DNA of 64,000 nt from NCBI RefSeq assembly GCF_000377765.1, contig NZ_KB898675.1:27383-91382 (forward strand), in the 5' to 3' direction. The notes under the pieces were generated by a model, which was not told where the DNA came from, ran no database searches, and saw nothing but the letters and a program-made list of their open reading frames with translations. This document shows positions 32,489 to 40,849 of this stretch, one piece after another. A program made the position numbers and the translations under genes. How positions within the stretch are numbered: the first letter of the stretch is position 1; every line of letters begins with the position of its first letter. The DNA is from Gracilibacillus lacisalsi DSM 19029. Its GTDB lineage: Bacteria; Bacillota; Bacilli; Bacillales; Amphibacillaceae.

Positions 32489-32857
32489 TTAACTATCTGA
32501 TCGTGCATTTGTCTTGTCTTCTAGTTCTTTTAAGCTTTCTTCAATTTGCGTTAAATATTTTTGAATATTTTTTTGATGTGGTTCGACAGTTTTCTTCCAT
32601 GATTCAATCGATTCTTTCACATCTGCGGAAAGATCTTTAATTAACGCTGCACCCTCTTTTGAAGTTTTGGTAATCTGTTCTTTTATGTCGACACCTTCTG
32701 TTCTTAAATGGTTGATATAGCGTATAGCCTCATCGCTCTTTTCTCTAACGTCAGTTCGTAATTCTTTTCCTGCTTTTGGTGTGCTTAATAGTGTAGCAGC
32801 AGCGCTTACTAATCCTCCAGCTAAAAAGCCGATTAATAATGACTTGCTGTTAATCAT
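32489..32857 (-). CDS. yhaH: YtxH-domain protein YhaH
   Basis: A 122-residue protein with one N-terminal membrane helix ('LLIGFLAGGLVSAAATLLS') followed by 'TPKAGKELR', the YtxH signature, and then a long charged amphipathic helix. B. subtilis YhaH has the same length and location beside hit, and related YtxH/YtxG proteins belong to the general stress response; no mechanism is known. I start at ATG 32857 with AAAGGAGTG upstream; longer frames up to 32908 have no binding site. Confidence 0.88.
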   Translation of the reverse strand: MINSKSLLIGFLAGGLVSAAATLLSTPKAGKELRTDVREKSDEAIRYINHLRTEGVDIKEQITKTSKEGAALIKDLSADVKESIESWKKTVEPHQKNIQKYLTQIEESLKELEDKTNARSDS

Positions 32858-32927
32858 TCCGAACACTCCTTTCATATATATAACATTCTCTTTTTCGTTC
32901 ATAATCAAACCATCATTTTAAAAAAAA

Positions 32928-33347
32928 TTAAAGGTTTGTTGATATTTGAGAGGCAAGATCAGCTAAATCGTATTGATCTTCATGTGTGATCCAATTAGGC
33001 TTAAAGCCATCTGATTCATCATAACGAGGGATGAGATGTATATGTAAATGGAACACAGATTGGCCAGCCGCTTCCTCGTTATTATTTAGTATATTTATTC
33101 CTGCAGGTTGAAATGTTTCTTTTAAGGCATTTGTAATTTGCGGTATACGTGCAAACAGTTTTGCAGCGATCGTCTCATCTGTTTCATATATGTTTTTAGT
33201 ATGTTGTTTAGGTATGACTAACGTATGCCCTTTCGTCACTTGACTAATGTCAAGGAATGCGTAAACATCTGCGTCCTCATAGACTTTTGCCGAAGGGATG
33301 TCACCTGCTACAATTTTGCAAAAAATACAATCATCATGCGTTTCCAT
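32928..33347 (-). CDS. hit: HIT family nucleotide-binding protein Hit
   Basis: A 139-residue histidine-triad protein. The triad 'HLHIHLIPR' contains the nucleophilic middle histidine, and the N-terminal 'CIFCKIVAGDIPSAKVYED' has a CxxC that with a downstream histidine may bind zinc. These proteins hydrolyse nucleoside phosphoramidates or adenylylated compounds. In B. subtilis hit lies beside ecsA in the opposite direction, exactly as here. ATG 33347 follows GGAGCGAACG. An AT-rich promoter region with TATAAT (about 33463 on the minus strand) lies upstream. Confidence 0.93.
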   Translation of the reverse strand: METHDDCIFCKIVAGDIPSAKVYEDADVYAFLDISQVTKGHTLVIPKQHTKNIYETDETIAAKLFARIPQITNALKETFQPAGINILNNNEEAAGQSVFHLHIHLIPRYDESDGFKPNWITHEDQYDLADLASQISTNL

Positions 33348-33505
33348 ATCGTTCGCTCCTTCAATTTACAAGTCTTTTCCTCATTATGCAATAACCTTAT
33401 ACGATGTGTCTAGATCTTTAGCACTAAAATCAAGAATGTTTTCAATGCTATATTCTTTCTTCATATTATACATTATTTTCATGATTCTTTAAAATGCTAA
33501 GGGGT

Positions 33506-33558
33506 AAAAAAAAGCAGGAATGCTACAAAACGACATATCGTTTCATAGCACATCCTGC
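33506..33558 (-). terminator. Intrinsic terminator after the 31-residue gene
   Basis: On the minus strand GCAGGA...TCCTGC (33558 to 33514) encloses a second stem (TAGC/GCTA and CGTTT/AAACG), followed by eight T. It stands 22 nt after the stop of the small frame at 33580-33675. Confidence 0.85.
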
Positions 33559-33579
33559 ATGAAGGGGAGAAATTTTACT

Positions 33580-33675
33580 TTAACCTTGAACCGGGGAAGA
33601 TTCTTTCGGATAAAGTACGTGATAATCAAATTTAGAAACAATGATTTTCAATTGTTGAAAGGATCGATATAACAC
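33580..33675 (-). CDS. Very small conserved-looking protein with its own terminator
   Basis: A 31-residue frame, GTG 33675 to TAA 33580-33582, behind GAAGGGGGAAAG. The product begins 'MLYRSFQQLKIIVSKFDYHV' and ends 'LYPKESSPVQG'; it is soluble, mildly basic and without cysteines. The frame is followed at once by a long hairpin with eight T, the layout of a real monocistronic gene. It lies between hit and ecsA, divergent from ecsA. I cannot name a family, and a non-coding RNA ending in the same terminator is the alternative. Confidence 0.5.
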   Translation of the reverse strand: MLYRSFQQLKIIVSKFDYHVLYPKESSPVQG

Positions 33676-33799
33676 TTTTTCTTTCCCCCTTCCTTCATAG
33701 CTTGTACCGAATTTTTTTCTTTATACAAATAAAATTTGGTATAATGATTAGGAAATGGAAATACGTATAAGCAAGTGAAAAAGAAAGGACGTTGAATAG

Positions 33800-34546
33800 A
33801 TGGAGCCTTTATTACATATTAGAGATCTTGAAGGTGGTTACACACATAAAAATGTACTGCATGGTATTTCATTTGATGTGAAGCCGAATGAAATTGTTGG
33901 ATTGATCGGATTAAATGGTGCTGGAAAAAGTACGACGATTAAGCATGTAATTGGCTTAATGCAAGCTAAAAAAGGAACTGTCTCGATTAAAGGAAAGACA
34001 TTTCAAGAGGCACCAGAAAGCTATAGACAACATTTTTCTTATATTCCGGAAATGCCTGTTTTGTATGATGAATTAACATTAGAAGAGCACTTGCGTTTAA
34101 CTGCTATGGCATATGATATACCTGAAGAGGTTTATCAGGCACGTGTCACACCTTTGTTAAAAGAGTTTCGATTAGACAAGAAGTTGAAATTGTTTCCGAT
34201 TCATTTTTCTAAAGGGATGAGACAGAAGGTGATGATTATGTGTGCATTTCTGGTTGAGCCTGATTTATATATTGTGGACGAGCCTTTTGTCGGATTAGAT
34301 CCACTTGGGATTCAATCCTATCTACAATTAATGAATCAGATGAAAGAGCAAGGTGCTGGTGTATTAATGTCAACACATATTTTAGCAACAGCAGAGCGAT
34401 ACTGTGACCGTTTTGTTATTTTACATGATGGAACCATTCGGGCAAAAGGGACGTTGGAGGAATTAAGAAAGTCCTTTGACCGTCCACAAGCTACGTTAGA
34501 TGACCTGTATATTCAATTAACGAAAGAAGCCGATCAATATGCTTAA
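33800..34546 (+). CDS. ecsA: ABC transporter ATPase EcsA
   Basis: A 248-residue ATPase. Walker A is 'GLNGAGKSTT', the signature region 'FSKGMRQKVMIM' and Walker B 'DLYIVDEPFVGLDP'. With EcsB it forms the Ecs exporter, which in Bacillus and relatives is needed for normal protein secretion, competence and site-2 (RasP) proteolysis of anti-sigma factors. ATG 33800 follows AAAGGACG, and TATAAT at 33740-33745 is a probable -10. It overlaps ecsB by 8 bp. Confidence 0.94.
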   Translation: MEPLLHIRDLEGGYTHKNVLHGISFDVKPNEIVGLIGLNGAGKSTTIKHVIGLMQAKKGTVSIKGKTFQEAPESYRQHFSYIPEMPVLYDELTLEEHLRLTAMAYDIPEEVYQARVTPLLKEFRLDKKLKLFPIHFSKGMRQKVMIMCAFLVEPDLYIVDEPFVGLDPLGIQSYLQLMNQMKEQGAGVLMSTHILATAERYCDRFVILHDGTIRAKGTLEELRKSFDRPQATLDDLYIQLTKEADQYA

Positions 34547-35756
34547 TTCCCATCGGTTATTTGTTGAACGTTTGTCTGCACATATGAAGGAATTAAGCAG
34601 ATATTTGCGTTATATACTGACAGGACATCTTGCGATTGCCATGGTGTTTATTGTCGGCGCAATGTCTGTATATTATCAGCAGTTTTTAGAAGATATTCCT
34701 GATTACTTTCCGTCTACTTTGGTGATTGCGGTTGTACTAGGTGTGGTTACGGCACACAGTCCGATTCAAACATTGTTAAAGAGGGCAGATATCGTCTTTT
34801 TGATTCCAGCAGAATCACAACTATCAGGATACTTCATTAGAGCTTTAATCTACAGTTTTGTGACACAGCTTTATTTATTTGTATTAGCAATCGCTGCTGT
34901 TGCACCGTTATATATGACTGTTTTTCCAGAGAACTCGTCATTCGGTTTATTGTTTGTGGTATTGTTGGTGATAAAAGTTTGGAGTTTAGCAGCAAATTGG
35001 TGGATGCTACGTGTTCGGGATAAGAATACTAGAAGGATGGACAAGGTCGTAAGGTTTGCTTTAATTATAACGTTAGTGTATTTCTTTCTAGTGCAAGAAA
35101 TGATCTTTTTAGCGATCATTACTGCTTTACTTATCGTTCTTTTTGTTACGAACTATCAGACAGCTAGAAAACAGCGTGCATTAAATTGGGATTTGTTAAT
35201 TGAAAGTGATTATATGCGAATGCGTTCCTTTTACAGATTGGCCAATATGTTTACGGAAGTGCCCCATATGGAAACACCAGTAAAAAAGCGTCACTGGCTT
35301 GCCCGCTTGTTAACCGGTTCGATCCCTTTCCAACAGAAGCAGGCATATCCTTATTTGTACCGCTTAACAACGGTTAGAAGTGGAGAATATTTAGGTATCT
35401 ATGTAAGGTTGCTTGTTATTGGCGGTTTACTGATTTATTTCGTTCCCAATTCATGGCTAAAGCTTGTTTTTGCTTTGTTATTTATGTATATGATCTTTTT
35501 ACAGGTGATTCCGTTATGGAAGCACCATGCAACATTAGTATGGTTAGATCTGTATCCAATTGGAATTAGTGAACGAAAGCAAGCTTTTATTAAATGGATG
35601 CAGCAGCTAATGATATTCGCAGGTGTATTATTTGTCCTATTGCTTATCGTGATAGGGGAATGGTTGATGGCTACTATCATGGCGGTGTCTGTTGTATTAT
35701 TTATTGGAATGGTTGTTCCTAACTATTTAGATAAGAAGATAGCTCAAGAAAAGTAA
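34539..35756 (+). CDS. ecsB: ABC transporter permease EcsB
   Basis: A 405-residue membrane protein with about eight to ten hydrophobic helices, of the normal EcsB length. Positively charged cytosolic loops ('TPVKKRHWLARLL', 'IGISERKQAFIKWMQQ') lie between them. Partner of EcsA. The ATG 34539 start overlaps the end of ecsA by 8 bp, so translation is coupled. In B. subtilis ecsC and then yhaA follow; here a terminator follows and the accessory island begins. No ecsC is present in the window. Confidence 0.93.
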   Translation: MLNSHRLFVERLSAHMKELSRYLRYILTGHLAIAMVFIVGAMSVYYQQFLEDIPDYFPSTLVIAVVLGVVTAHSPIQTLLKRADIVFLIPAESQLSGYFIRALIYSFVTQLYLFVLAIAAVAPLYMTVFPENSSFGLLFVVLLVIKVWSLAANWWMLRVRDKNTRRMDKVVRFALIITLVYFFLVQEMIFLAIITALLIVLFVTNYQTARKQRALNWDLLIESDYMRMRSFYRLANMFTEVPHMETPVKKRHWLARLLTGSIPFQQKQAYPYLYRLTTVRSGEYLGIYVRLLVIGGLLIYFVPNSWLKLVFALLFMYMIFLQVIPLWKHHATLVWLDLYPIGISERKQAFIKWMQQLMIFAGVLFVLLLIVIGEWLMATIMAVSVVLFIGMVVPNYLDKKIAQEK

Positions 35757-35766
35757 ACAACTAATC

Positions 35767-35802
35767 AAACACTTCATAGGTCTAACTTATGGAGTGTTTT
35801 TT
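35767..35802 (+). terminator. Intrinsic terminator of ecsAB
   Basis: AAACACTTCATA (35767-35778) pairs with TATGGAGTGTTT (35788-35799) with a G-U pair, then TTT. Confidence 0.8.
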
Positions 35803-35897
35803 ATCGACTGAAGAATATCAGCTTTGAATTGTTCCCGCTTTGCTTTATCGTTTATCACTTCATCAGCATCATCTATTTCATCCCCTTTAAATAGATT
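35787..35897 (-). pseudogene. C-terminal remnant related to the 96-residue protein at 40428
   Basis: The minus-strand frame from 35897 to the TAA at 35787-35789 reads 'FKGDEIDDADEVINDKAKRE' and then 'QFKADILQSIKNTP'. This aligns with the end of the protein at 40428-40718 ('TDVDEVINDEEKQEKFKRDI' then 'LHLMKDNN'): DEVIND is identical, and K, E, FK, DIL and K are shared, about half of 27 positions. There is a stop immediately upstream and no start codon or binding site, so only the tail of a former gene remains. It overlaps the ecsAB terminator. Confidence 0.65.
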
Positions 35898-36211
35898 TTA
35901 ATGAAAAGAAATAAATTTTACCACTACCTAATCCATCTGTAGTCACAAATGTAAAATATTTATCACAAATATTAACCGATAAAATTAGGAAGTTATCTAC
36001 ATTATCATGACGTGTAAAGAAATTATTATCACAGAAATTTGATTTTATGGCTAATAATAAGAAGAAAATTATTAATGTACAATTTACTATTTTACATCTC
36101 TAGTTTGGCTACTAAAATAAATTAGAAGAAATATGACAATTAATTGTAGAAAAATTATCCAATATCATATATACTAAATATAGTAAAATAAGACTATGTG
36201 GGTGTATGTAA
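35898..36211. other. AT-rich region upstream of comQ
   Basis: About 310 bp of very AT-rich DNA with no gene. TATACTAAAT-type sequence near 36170 is a possible -10 region for comQ. No inverted repeat of operator type was found. Confidence 0.4.
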
Positions 36212-37114
36212 TTGAATAGGCATGTGTTTGAGGAAATGAAATCACATATAAATAACTATCTTAACAATAGTGCGATGAAATCTATTGTATTCGAATTTGT
36301 CAACTATAAACACAAAACTGAAGGGTTTATGTTTTATGAACTAGTTATTTTTCACTATAAATACTTTGGTGGAAAAAGGATAGATATCTACTCAGTTGCA
36401 GCAGCGATTGAATTATTGGTACTGGTCGCTGATATATATGATGATTTAGAAGATAGGGATAATCACCAAGCAACTTGGATGCAATATCCTTCATCGATTG
36501 TGTTAAATATTACTTCCGGATTATTGGTATTGATTAAAAATATATTAGACGATGTCTTTGAAGATAGATCATTAAGTGAAATGAATCAATTATTCTATTC
36601 AACCGTACAAAAAATAATAGTTGGTCAACATAGGGATCTAACCAATGATATCCAGAATGAAACTGATTATTATGAGGTAATAAGATTAAAATCAGGTTCG
36701 CTAACACAAATTGCATGTTCGTTAGGTACACTTCTAGCTTTAAATAAAATACCTTCCGAGATTGAGAATTATAGTGAGAAAATTGGGATGATTGCTCAAA
36801 TGAACAATGACATCAAAAGTATTTACAATTGGAATAGGAAAAGTGATGTAGCTAGAAAGTTAAAAACTATACCTATTTTATATATGTTAAGTGTTGGAAA
36901 GGATAATTTATTATCTAGTTATATTAATGGAGAGATTACATACGAAAGCTTACTTTTTCAACAGGAAAAGGTCTTTAATGAAATAGAAGATCTAGGAGCT
37001 ATACATTATACCAATATGATAATTCAAATGCTTAAAAATGAAGTACTTGAAGAATTACAATTATTAAAAATGTCAAGTAACTATATCGATCAGTTTACAA
37101 AAATTGCATTCTAA
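36212..37114 (+). CDS. comQ: ComQ-type isoprenyl transferase for ComX
   Basis: A 300-residue protein of the polyprenyl synthetase fold. The first Asp-rich motif is DDLED (77-81) in 'LVADIYDDLEDRDN', which binds the diphosphate through magnesium; the second Asp-rich motif is weak ('MNNDIKSIYNW'), as in ComQ. ComQ attaches a geranyl or farnesyl group to a tryptophan of the ComX precursor and is needed for its processing. It is followed by comX with a 13-nt gap from stop to start, then comP and comA, the canonical order. The start is TTG 36212 with GGGTG upstream; GTG 36224 and ATG 36236 are alternatives. Confidence 0.9.
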   Translation: MNRHVFEEMKSHINNYLNNSAMKSIVFEFVNYKHKTEGFMFYELVIFHYKYFGGKRIDIYSVAAAIELLVLVADIYDDLEDRDNHQATWMQYPSSIVLNITSGLLVLIKNILDDVFEDRSLSEMNQLFYSTVQKIIVGQHRDLTNDIQNETDYYEVIRLKSGSLTQIACSLGTLLALNKIPSEIENYSEKIGMIAQMNNDIKSIYNWNRKSDVARKLKTIPILYMLSVGKDNLLSSYINGEITYESLLFQQEKVFNEIEDLGAIHYTNMIIQMLKNEVLEELQLLKMSSNYIDQFTKIAF

Positions 37115-37127
37115 GGAGGAATTTATT

Positions 37128-37286
37128 GTGCAAGCAACCATACTTTATTTATCACAAAATCCAGACATTATGGAAAAAATCAAAAGGGGTAAGGCTAGTC
37201 TTTTAGGAGTTACCCAAAAGGAGAATAAAGCTATTACAGAGTATTTAAAATCTAGTAGTGATCCAGTAGTTCAATATTGGACTTAA
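37128..37286 (+). CDS. comX: ComX pheromone precursor
   Basis: A 52-residue precursor. The leader 'MQATILYLSQNPDIMEKIKR' resembles the N-terminus of B. subtilis ComX ('MQDLINYFLNYPEALKKLK'), and the end '...SSSDPVVQYWT' has the tryptophan (Trp51, penultimate) that ComQ prenylates, following the Asp-Pro seen in the B. subtilis pheromone ADPITRQWGD. The mature signal is likely the last 6 to 11 residues. GTG 37128 follows AAGGAGGA; an upstream TTG at 37104 lies within the end of comQ. It is the least conserved gene of the cassette, as expected for a pherotype determinant. Confidence 0.88.
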   Translation: MQATILYLSQNPDIMEKIKRGKASLLGVTQKENKAITEYLKSSSDPVVQYWT

Positions 37287-37297
37287 AAGGTAGTTAG

Positions 37298-39571
37298 ATG
37301 ATGGCAAGTAAAAAACATATTTTAACCATAGTGACGGTTGCTATTTTAATAGCAACCTATTTAATTGTACTAAATATGTCACCATATATAGGCATTCAGT
37401 TGAGTAAGACAAAGGATCAATTTTTTATAAGTGGAATGGATAGATTAGGTTGGGGCTGGCATAGTGATTTGAAAACAGGACAGGAAATATTACTTGTTAA
37501 CGATCAGGATCCATCAAATTATCAGACAGTACATGCTAATAGCCGTATAGAAAATGCTGATACAATTACCGTTCTTGATAATAACGAAGCAATAACTCAT
37601 AATGTGGAATTTTCTTCAACTCTTTCATTGCAATGGTTGTTTTATTTTCTGTTTCCTTTGCTTTATTTTATTTTTACATTAATTTGTATTTATCTTTTAT
37701 TGAAAAAGAAATCGATACATAAAAGTACAATCTATCTAATGTATTTAATGTTATTGCTTAGCATTTGCTATTTAAGTGCAAGCCTATCAACTAAACTAAT
37801 TGAACCAGGAGAAAGTTTTTTATATGTAACCTTATTATTTGCGCCTATTATCTTATTGCACTTTATCTATCAATATTTTTATGAAAAGAAGATTGCTTTA
37901 TTTTCTAAAAAAAATGTATATTATTTATACCTTTTTGCCTTATTTGTGAACGTGGGTATTGTAATGTATCGTTCCGTTAGTAATAAAGAAATTAGTCCTA
38001 CTACTGTATTAATACCATTTCTTATAATAATAGGAGTAGCAGTATATTTATTAATCCAAGGGTTTCGATTATTAAGAGAGGATAGGTTATCGGAAGTTTT
38101 TCACTGGCTTTTTTATAGCTTTATTCTTGCTATCGCACCTTTCATTAGTTTATATGTGCTTCCACTTTTGGTATTTGATACATTTATTATTAGACCTGAA
38201 CTAACTACATTATTTATATTTGTGGTACCAATTACTTATTTATATCTACTGGTTACAGGTAATCTATATCAAATGAAACTTACGATTCAAACGGTACCCT
38301 ATTACTTGTTTATATCTTTATTATTTAGTTTGCTCTTTGATTTAATTTATTATTTACAAGCAGATAATCATACAATTGTTGATTTAGTAAAATTCCATCT
38401 ATTGACTCAATTTAGTATTATTCTGCTTTTATATGTAAAAAATATTCTTGATCGTCATTTGCGAACAAGCTTAGTGATAAATCAATATGATTATCAAGCT
38501 AGTCTATACCGATTTAGTAATCTGATAAAAAAAGAAACGAGTACAGAAATTATTTTAAAACTTGCATCAAGAGAAATAGAGGAAGTGCTTCGTTTAGATC
38601 ATCTAAAGGAAATCCAACTATCTAAAGATACATTTTTTATTTGTACTAAAGAAAGTATAGATAGTACATGGATAGAAAAAATTAATCGTAGTCTATTGAA
38701 AATCGGAGATATTATCTCATATGAGCAATCAATTGCAATAGTGATGGGAGAAAATGATAAATGTTATTACATATTAGTGGAGGAAAATGCTATCACAAAT
38801 TTGTCTGTTGATCAAAGAGAATGGCTTCGGACGATCGCCTATTATACAAGTATTTCAATAGAAAATGCTAGAAAAATTGAACAAACTGTTGATGAGTTAA
38901 ATCGGATGCGATCCAATTCGAGATGGGTTTCTAAATTGTTATTTTCTATATCCGAGCAAGAAAGAAGGCGTCTTGCTAGTGATATCCATGATAGTTTCTT
39001 ACAAGATTTAATTAGTTTAAAACGAAAAACTGGGGAATTACAGAATTCTAATAAATCATTAAATCAAGAAATTAAGAATATAGACGAGGAAATACTTGAT
39101 ATCATTGAAGAAATTCGTGAGACATGTCAAGAGCTCTATCCTGCATTGGCAGAGGAAACTGGATTAAAAGAAGCACTTGAAGAACTATTTCAAAAATTTC
39201 GATTACGTACTAATATCCATTTGCAAGATAGAATTAGTGATAAGGCTTTTGGAAATTTATCAGCAGATTTAAAAATAGCGAATTTTAGAATTATTCAAGA
39301 GTTATTAAATAATGCGATCAAACATTCTAATGCATCAATTATTACCCTTCATTTGTCAATTAACCATGTTAATAGAATGATTTTATATTATATAGATGAT
39401 GGTGTAGGTTTTGATCAAAATAGACTAACTAATCAAATGGGTATCCGTGGAATAAAAGAGCGAGTTTACAGTCTATCTGGAAACATTGATATCAATACTG
39501 AAGTAAATACGGGAGTAGAAATAACCATTTCCTTCCCTTGTACAAAGAATGAAGTGAAGGTGATAGAATGA
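37298..39571 (+). CDS. comP: ComP-type sensor histidine kinase
   Basis: A 757-residue membrane kinase. The first helix (about 9-27) is followed by an external PDZ-like segment with 'GWGWHSDLKTGQEILLVNDQ', then about eight to nine further helices to residue 400, the sensor region of ComP. The cytosolic part has a HisKA_3 dimerisation domain with phospho-acceptor near His564 ('LASDIHDSFLQDL') and a HATPase domain ('ELLNNAIKHSN', 'DDGVGFD', 'GIRGIKERV'). It should detect the prenylated ComX outside the cell and phosphorylate ComA. ATG 37298 or 37301 follows AAAAGGTAG. It overlaps comA by 4 bp (ATGA). Confidence 0.92.
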   Translation: MMASKKHILTIVTVAILIATYLIVLNMSPYIGIQLSKTKDQFFISGMDRLGWGWHSDLKTGQEILLVNDQDPSNYQTVHANSRIENADTITVLDNNEAITHNVEFSSTLSLQWLFYFLFPLLYFIFTLICIYLLLKKKSIHKSTIYLMYLMLLLSICYLSASLSTKLIEPGESFLYVTLLFAPIILLHFIYQYFYEKKIALFSKKNVYYLYLFALFVNVGIVMYRSVSNKEISPTTVLIPFLIIIGVAVYLLIQGFRLLREDRLSEVFHWLFYSFILAIAPFISLYVLPLLVFDTFIIRPELTTLFIFVVPITYLYLLVTGNLYQMKLTIQTVPYYLFISLLFSLLFDLIYYLQADNHTIVDLVKFHLLTQFSIILLLYVKNILDRHLRTSLVINQYDYQASLYRFSNLIKKETSTEIILKLASREIEEVLRLDHLKEIQLSKDTFFICTKESIDSTWIEKINRSLLKIGDIISYEQSIAIVMGENDKCYYILVEENAITNLSVDQREWLRTIAYYTSISIENARKIEQTVDELNRMRSNSRWVSKLLFSISEQERRRLASDIHDSFLQDLISLKRKTGELQNSNKSLNQEIKNIDEEILDIIEEIRETCQELYPALAEETGLKEALEELFQKFRLRTNIHLQDRISDKAFGNLSADLKIANFRIIQELLNNAIKHSNASIITLHLSINHVNRMILYYIDDGVGFDQNRLTNQMGIRGIKERVYSLSGNIDINTEVNTGVEITISFPCTKNEVKVIE

Positions 39572-40209
39572 TAAATATTTTAATTGTAGATGATCATCAA
39601 GTAGTTGGAGAAGGAACAAAAGAAATGCTAACATCAGAACCTCAATTTCATGTGAAATTAGCTCTGAAAAGTGATGAAGCGGTTAGATTGGCTGAAGAAA
39701 ACCGTTATGACATTTATTTATTAGATTTAAATATGCCTGATAAGAATGGAATAGAACTGACAAATGAAATATTACAAAAAGATCCAGGTGCTAGTATTTT
39801 AATATTCACTGCTCATAATATAGCAACCTATTTTAATTATTTAGTTGATGCAGGAGTTACTGGTTTTATTAGTAAAACCTATTCCAAACAGCAATTAATT
39901 CGTTGTGTCTGGTGTGCAATCGATAATTTAGTAGTAATTCCAGCAGAACTTCTTACGCAATTAAGAAAACCAAAAAATGAAGTGTTATTAGATAGTGGAC
40001 AAACTATAACATTAGATCAAATGGAGGAAGACATTCTGGTGCTAGTATCGAAAGGAATGACTAATGAAGAGATTGCTGAAAAATTGTACATGAGTCGTAG
40101 GAATGTTGAGAGATATCTGACGAAAATATTCAGTGAAATGGGTGTTAAATCGAGAGCAGAGGCGATTTTGAGAGGGAAAGAATTAGAATTAATTCCGGAG
40201 GTTATATAA
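39568..40209 (+). CDS. comA: ComA-type response regulator
   Basis: A 213-residue NarL/LuxR-type regulator (B. subtilis ComA has 214). The receiver domain has acidic residues Asp8-Asp9 ('VDDHQVV'), the phosphorylation site Asp53 ('YLLDLNMPDKNG') and Lys near 105 ('FISKTYSK'). The C-terminal helix-turn-helix lies at about 157-198 ('SKGMTNEEIAEKLYMSRRNV' then 'ERYLTKIFSEMG'). Phosphorylated ComA binds paired TTGCGG-like half sites in B. subtilis. Candidate targets here are the 96-residue gene and the bacteriocin genes downstream. Last gene of the cassette. Confidence 0.92.
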   Translation: MINILIVDDHQVVGEGTKEMLTSEPQFHVKLALKSDEAVRLAEENRYDIYLLDLNMPDKNGIELTNEILQKDPGASILIFTAHNIATYFNYLVDAGVTGFISKTYSKQQLIRCVWCAIDNLVVIPAELLTQLRKPKNEVLLDSGQTITLDQMEEDILVLVSKGMTNEEIAEKLYMSRRNVERYLTKIFSEMGVKSRAEAILRGKELELIPEVI

Positions 40210-40256
40210 TATAATTTACTTAAGCTTTAATAAACTTAGATATTTCTATGGAGAAA

Positions 40257-40310
40257 CCGACAAGATATGTCGGGAATTTGTTTGACATTGTCGGAGTTGG
40301 TTTTATTATT
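40257..40310 (+). promoter_or_regulatory. Palindrome and half-site array in the promoter of the 96-residue gene
   Basis: CCGACA (40257-40262), 5 bp, TGTCGG (40268-40273) form a perfect 6-bp inverted repeat; a second TGTCGG lies at 40289-40294, exactly 21 bp on. TTGACA (40282-40287) could be a -35 with TATTAT (40304-40309) 16 bp away as -10, which would place the last half-site inside the promoter. The array follows comA directly and may be an operator of ComA or another regulator. Confidence 0.5.
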
Positions 40311-40427
40311 GTAAGTTATTATTATATAATAGTTATGCTCCAAATTAGATTAAAGAGAGTGTAATATTGAATTTCTTATTCATAAAATTCAAAAATAGGT
40401 GCTTATTTACATAAGGAGGAGTTATGT

Positions 40428-40718
40428 ATGGACTTACTAAAGGAAGCTATTGTATTTTCATTTATTCTTGTACTTGGAATAATGTTAGGCACAATGGCTA
40501 CAAAAAAGGGACGGAAATATACCAAAAACATTAGGAAATTAAGTAAACATAACTGGTTTAGAGAGTTTACCAGTACGTATACACCTTTGTTTATACAACA
40601 TGATGCTTATCGTTCGTTTATCGCAAATACCGATGTTGATGAGGTGATAAATGACGAGGAAAAGCAAGAAAAATTCAAACGAGATATTCTTCACTTGATG
40701 AAAGATAATAATTTATAG
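40428..40718 (+). CDS. Small membrane protein of unknown function after comA
   Basis: A 96-residue protein with one N-terminal helix ('AIVFSFILVLGIMLGTMA') followed by a strongly basic stretch ('TKKGRKYTKNIRKLSKH') and a soluble, acidic C-terminal part ending 'VDEVINDEEKQEKFKRDIL'. ATG 40428 is behind AAGGAGGAG. It has its own promoter region with a striking palindrome and its own terminator. A C-terminal remnant of a related gene lies at 35787-35897 on the other side of comQ. I do not recognise the family; topology suggests a peripheral regulator or stress protein anchored in the membrane. Confidence 0.75.
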   Translation: MDLLKEAIVFSFILVLGIMLGTMATKKGRKYTKNIRKLSKHNWFREFTSTYTPLFIQHDAYRSFIANTDVDEVINDEEKQEKFKRDILHLMKDNNL

Positions 40719-40779
40719 TGTGAAAGCTATTAAAGTAAACATTTATTAGTTGTAGTCTTTTAATATGTGTTGTTTATGC

Positions 40780-40840
40780 AAAAAAATAGTGCAGAACTTT
40801 GTAAGATAAAATATAAAGCGTTGCACTATTTTTTTTTTTT
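40780..40840 (+). terminator. Intrinsic terminator with a long T-run
   Basis: AAAAAATAGTGCA (40781-40793) pairs with TGCACTATTTTTT from 40822, followed by twelve T in all. A second small stem (ACTTT/AAAG) can form in the loop. Confidence 0.8.
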
Positions 40841-40849
40841 GATAGATCG

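Noticed and set aside
33410..33490. A 26-codon minus-strand frame upstream of hit
   Set aside because: It has no binding site, and the region looks like the hit promoter and leader (TATAAT near 33463).
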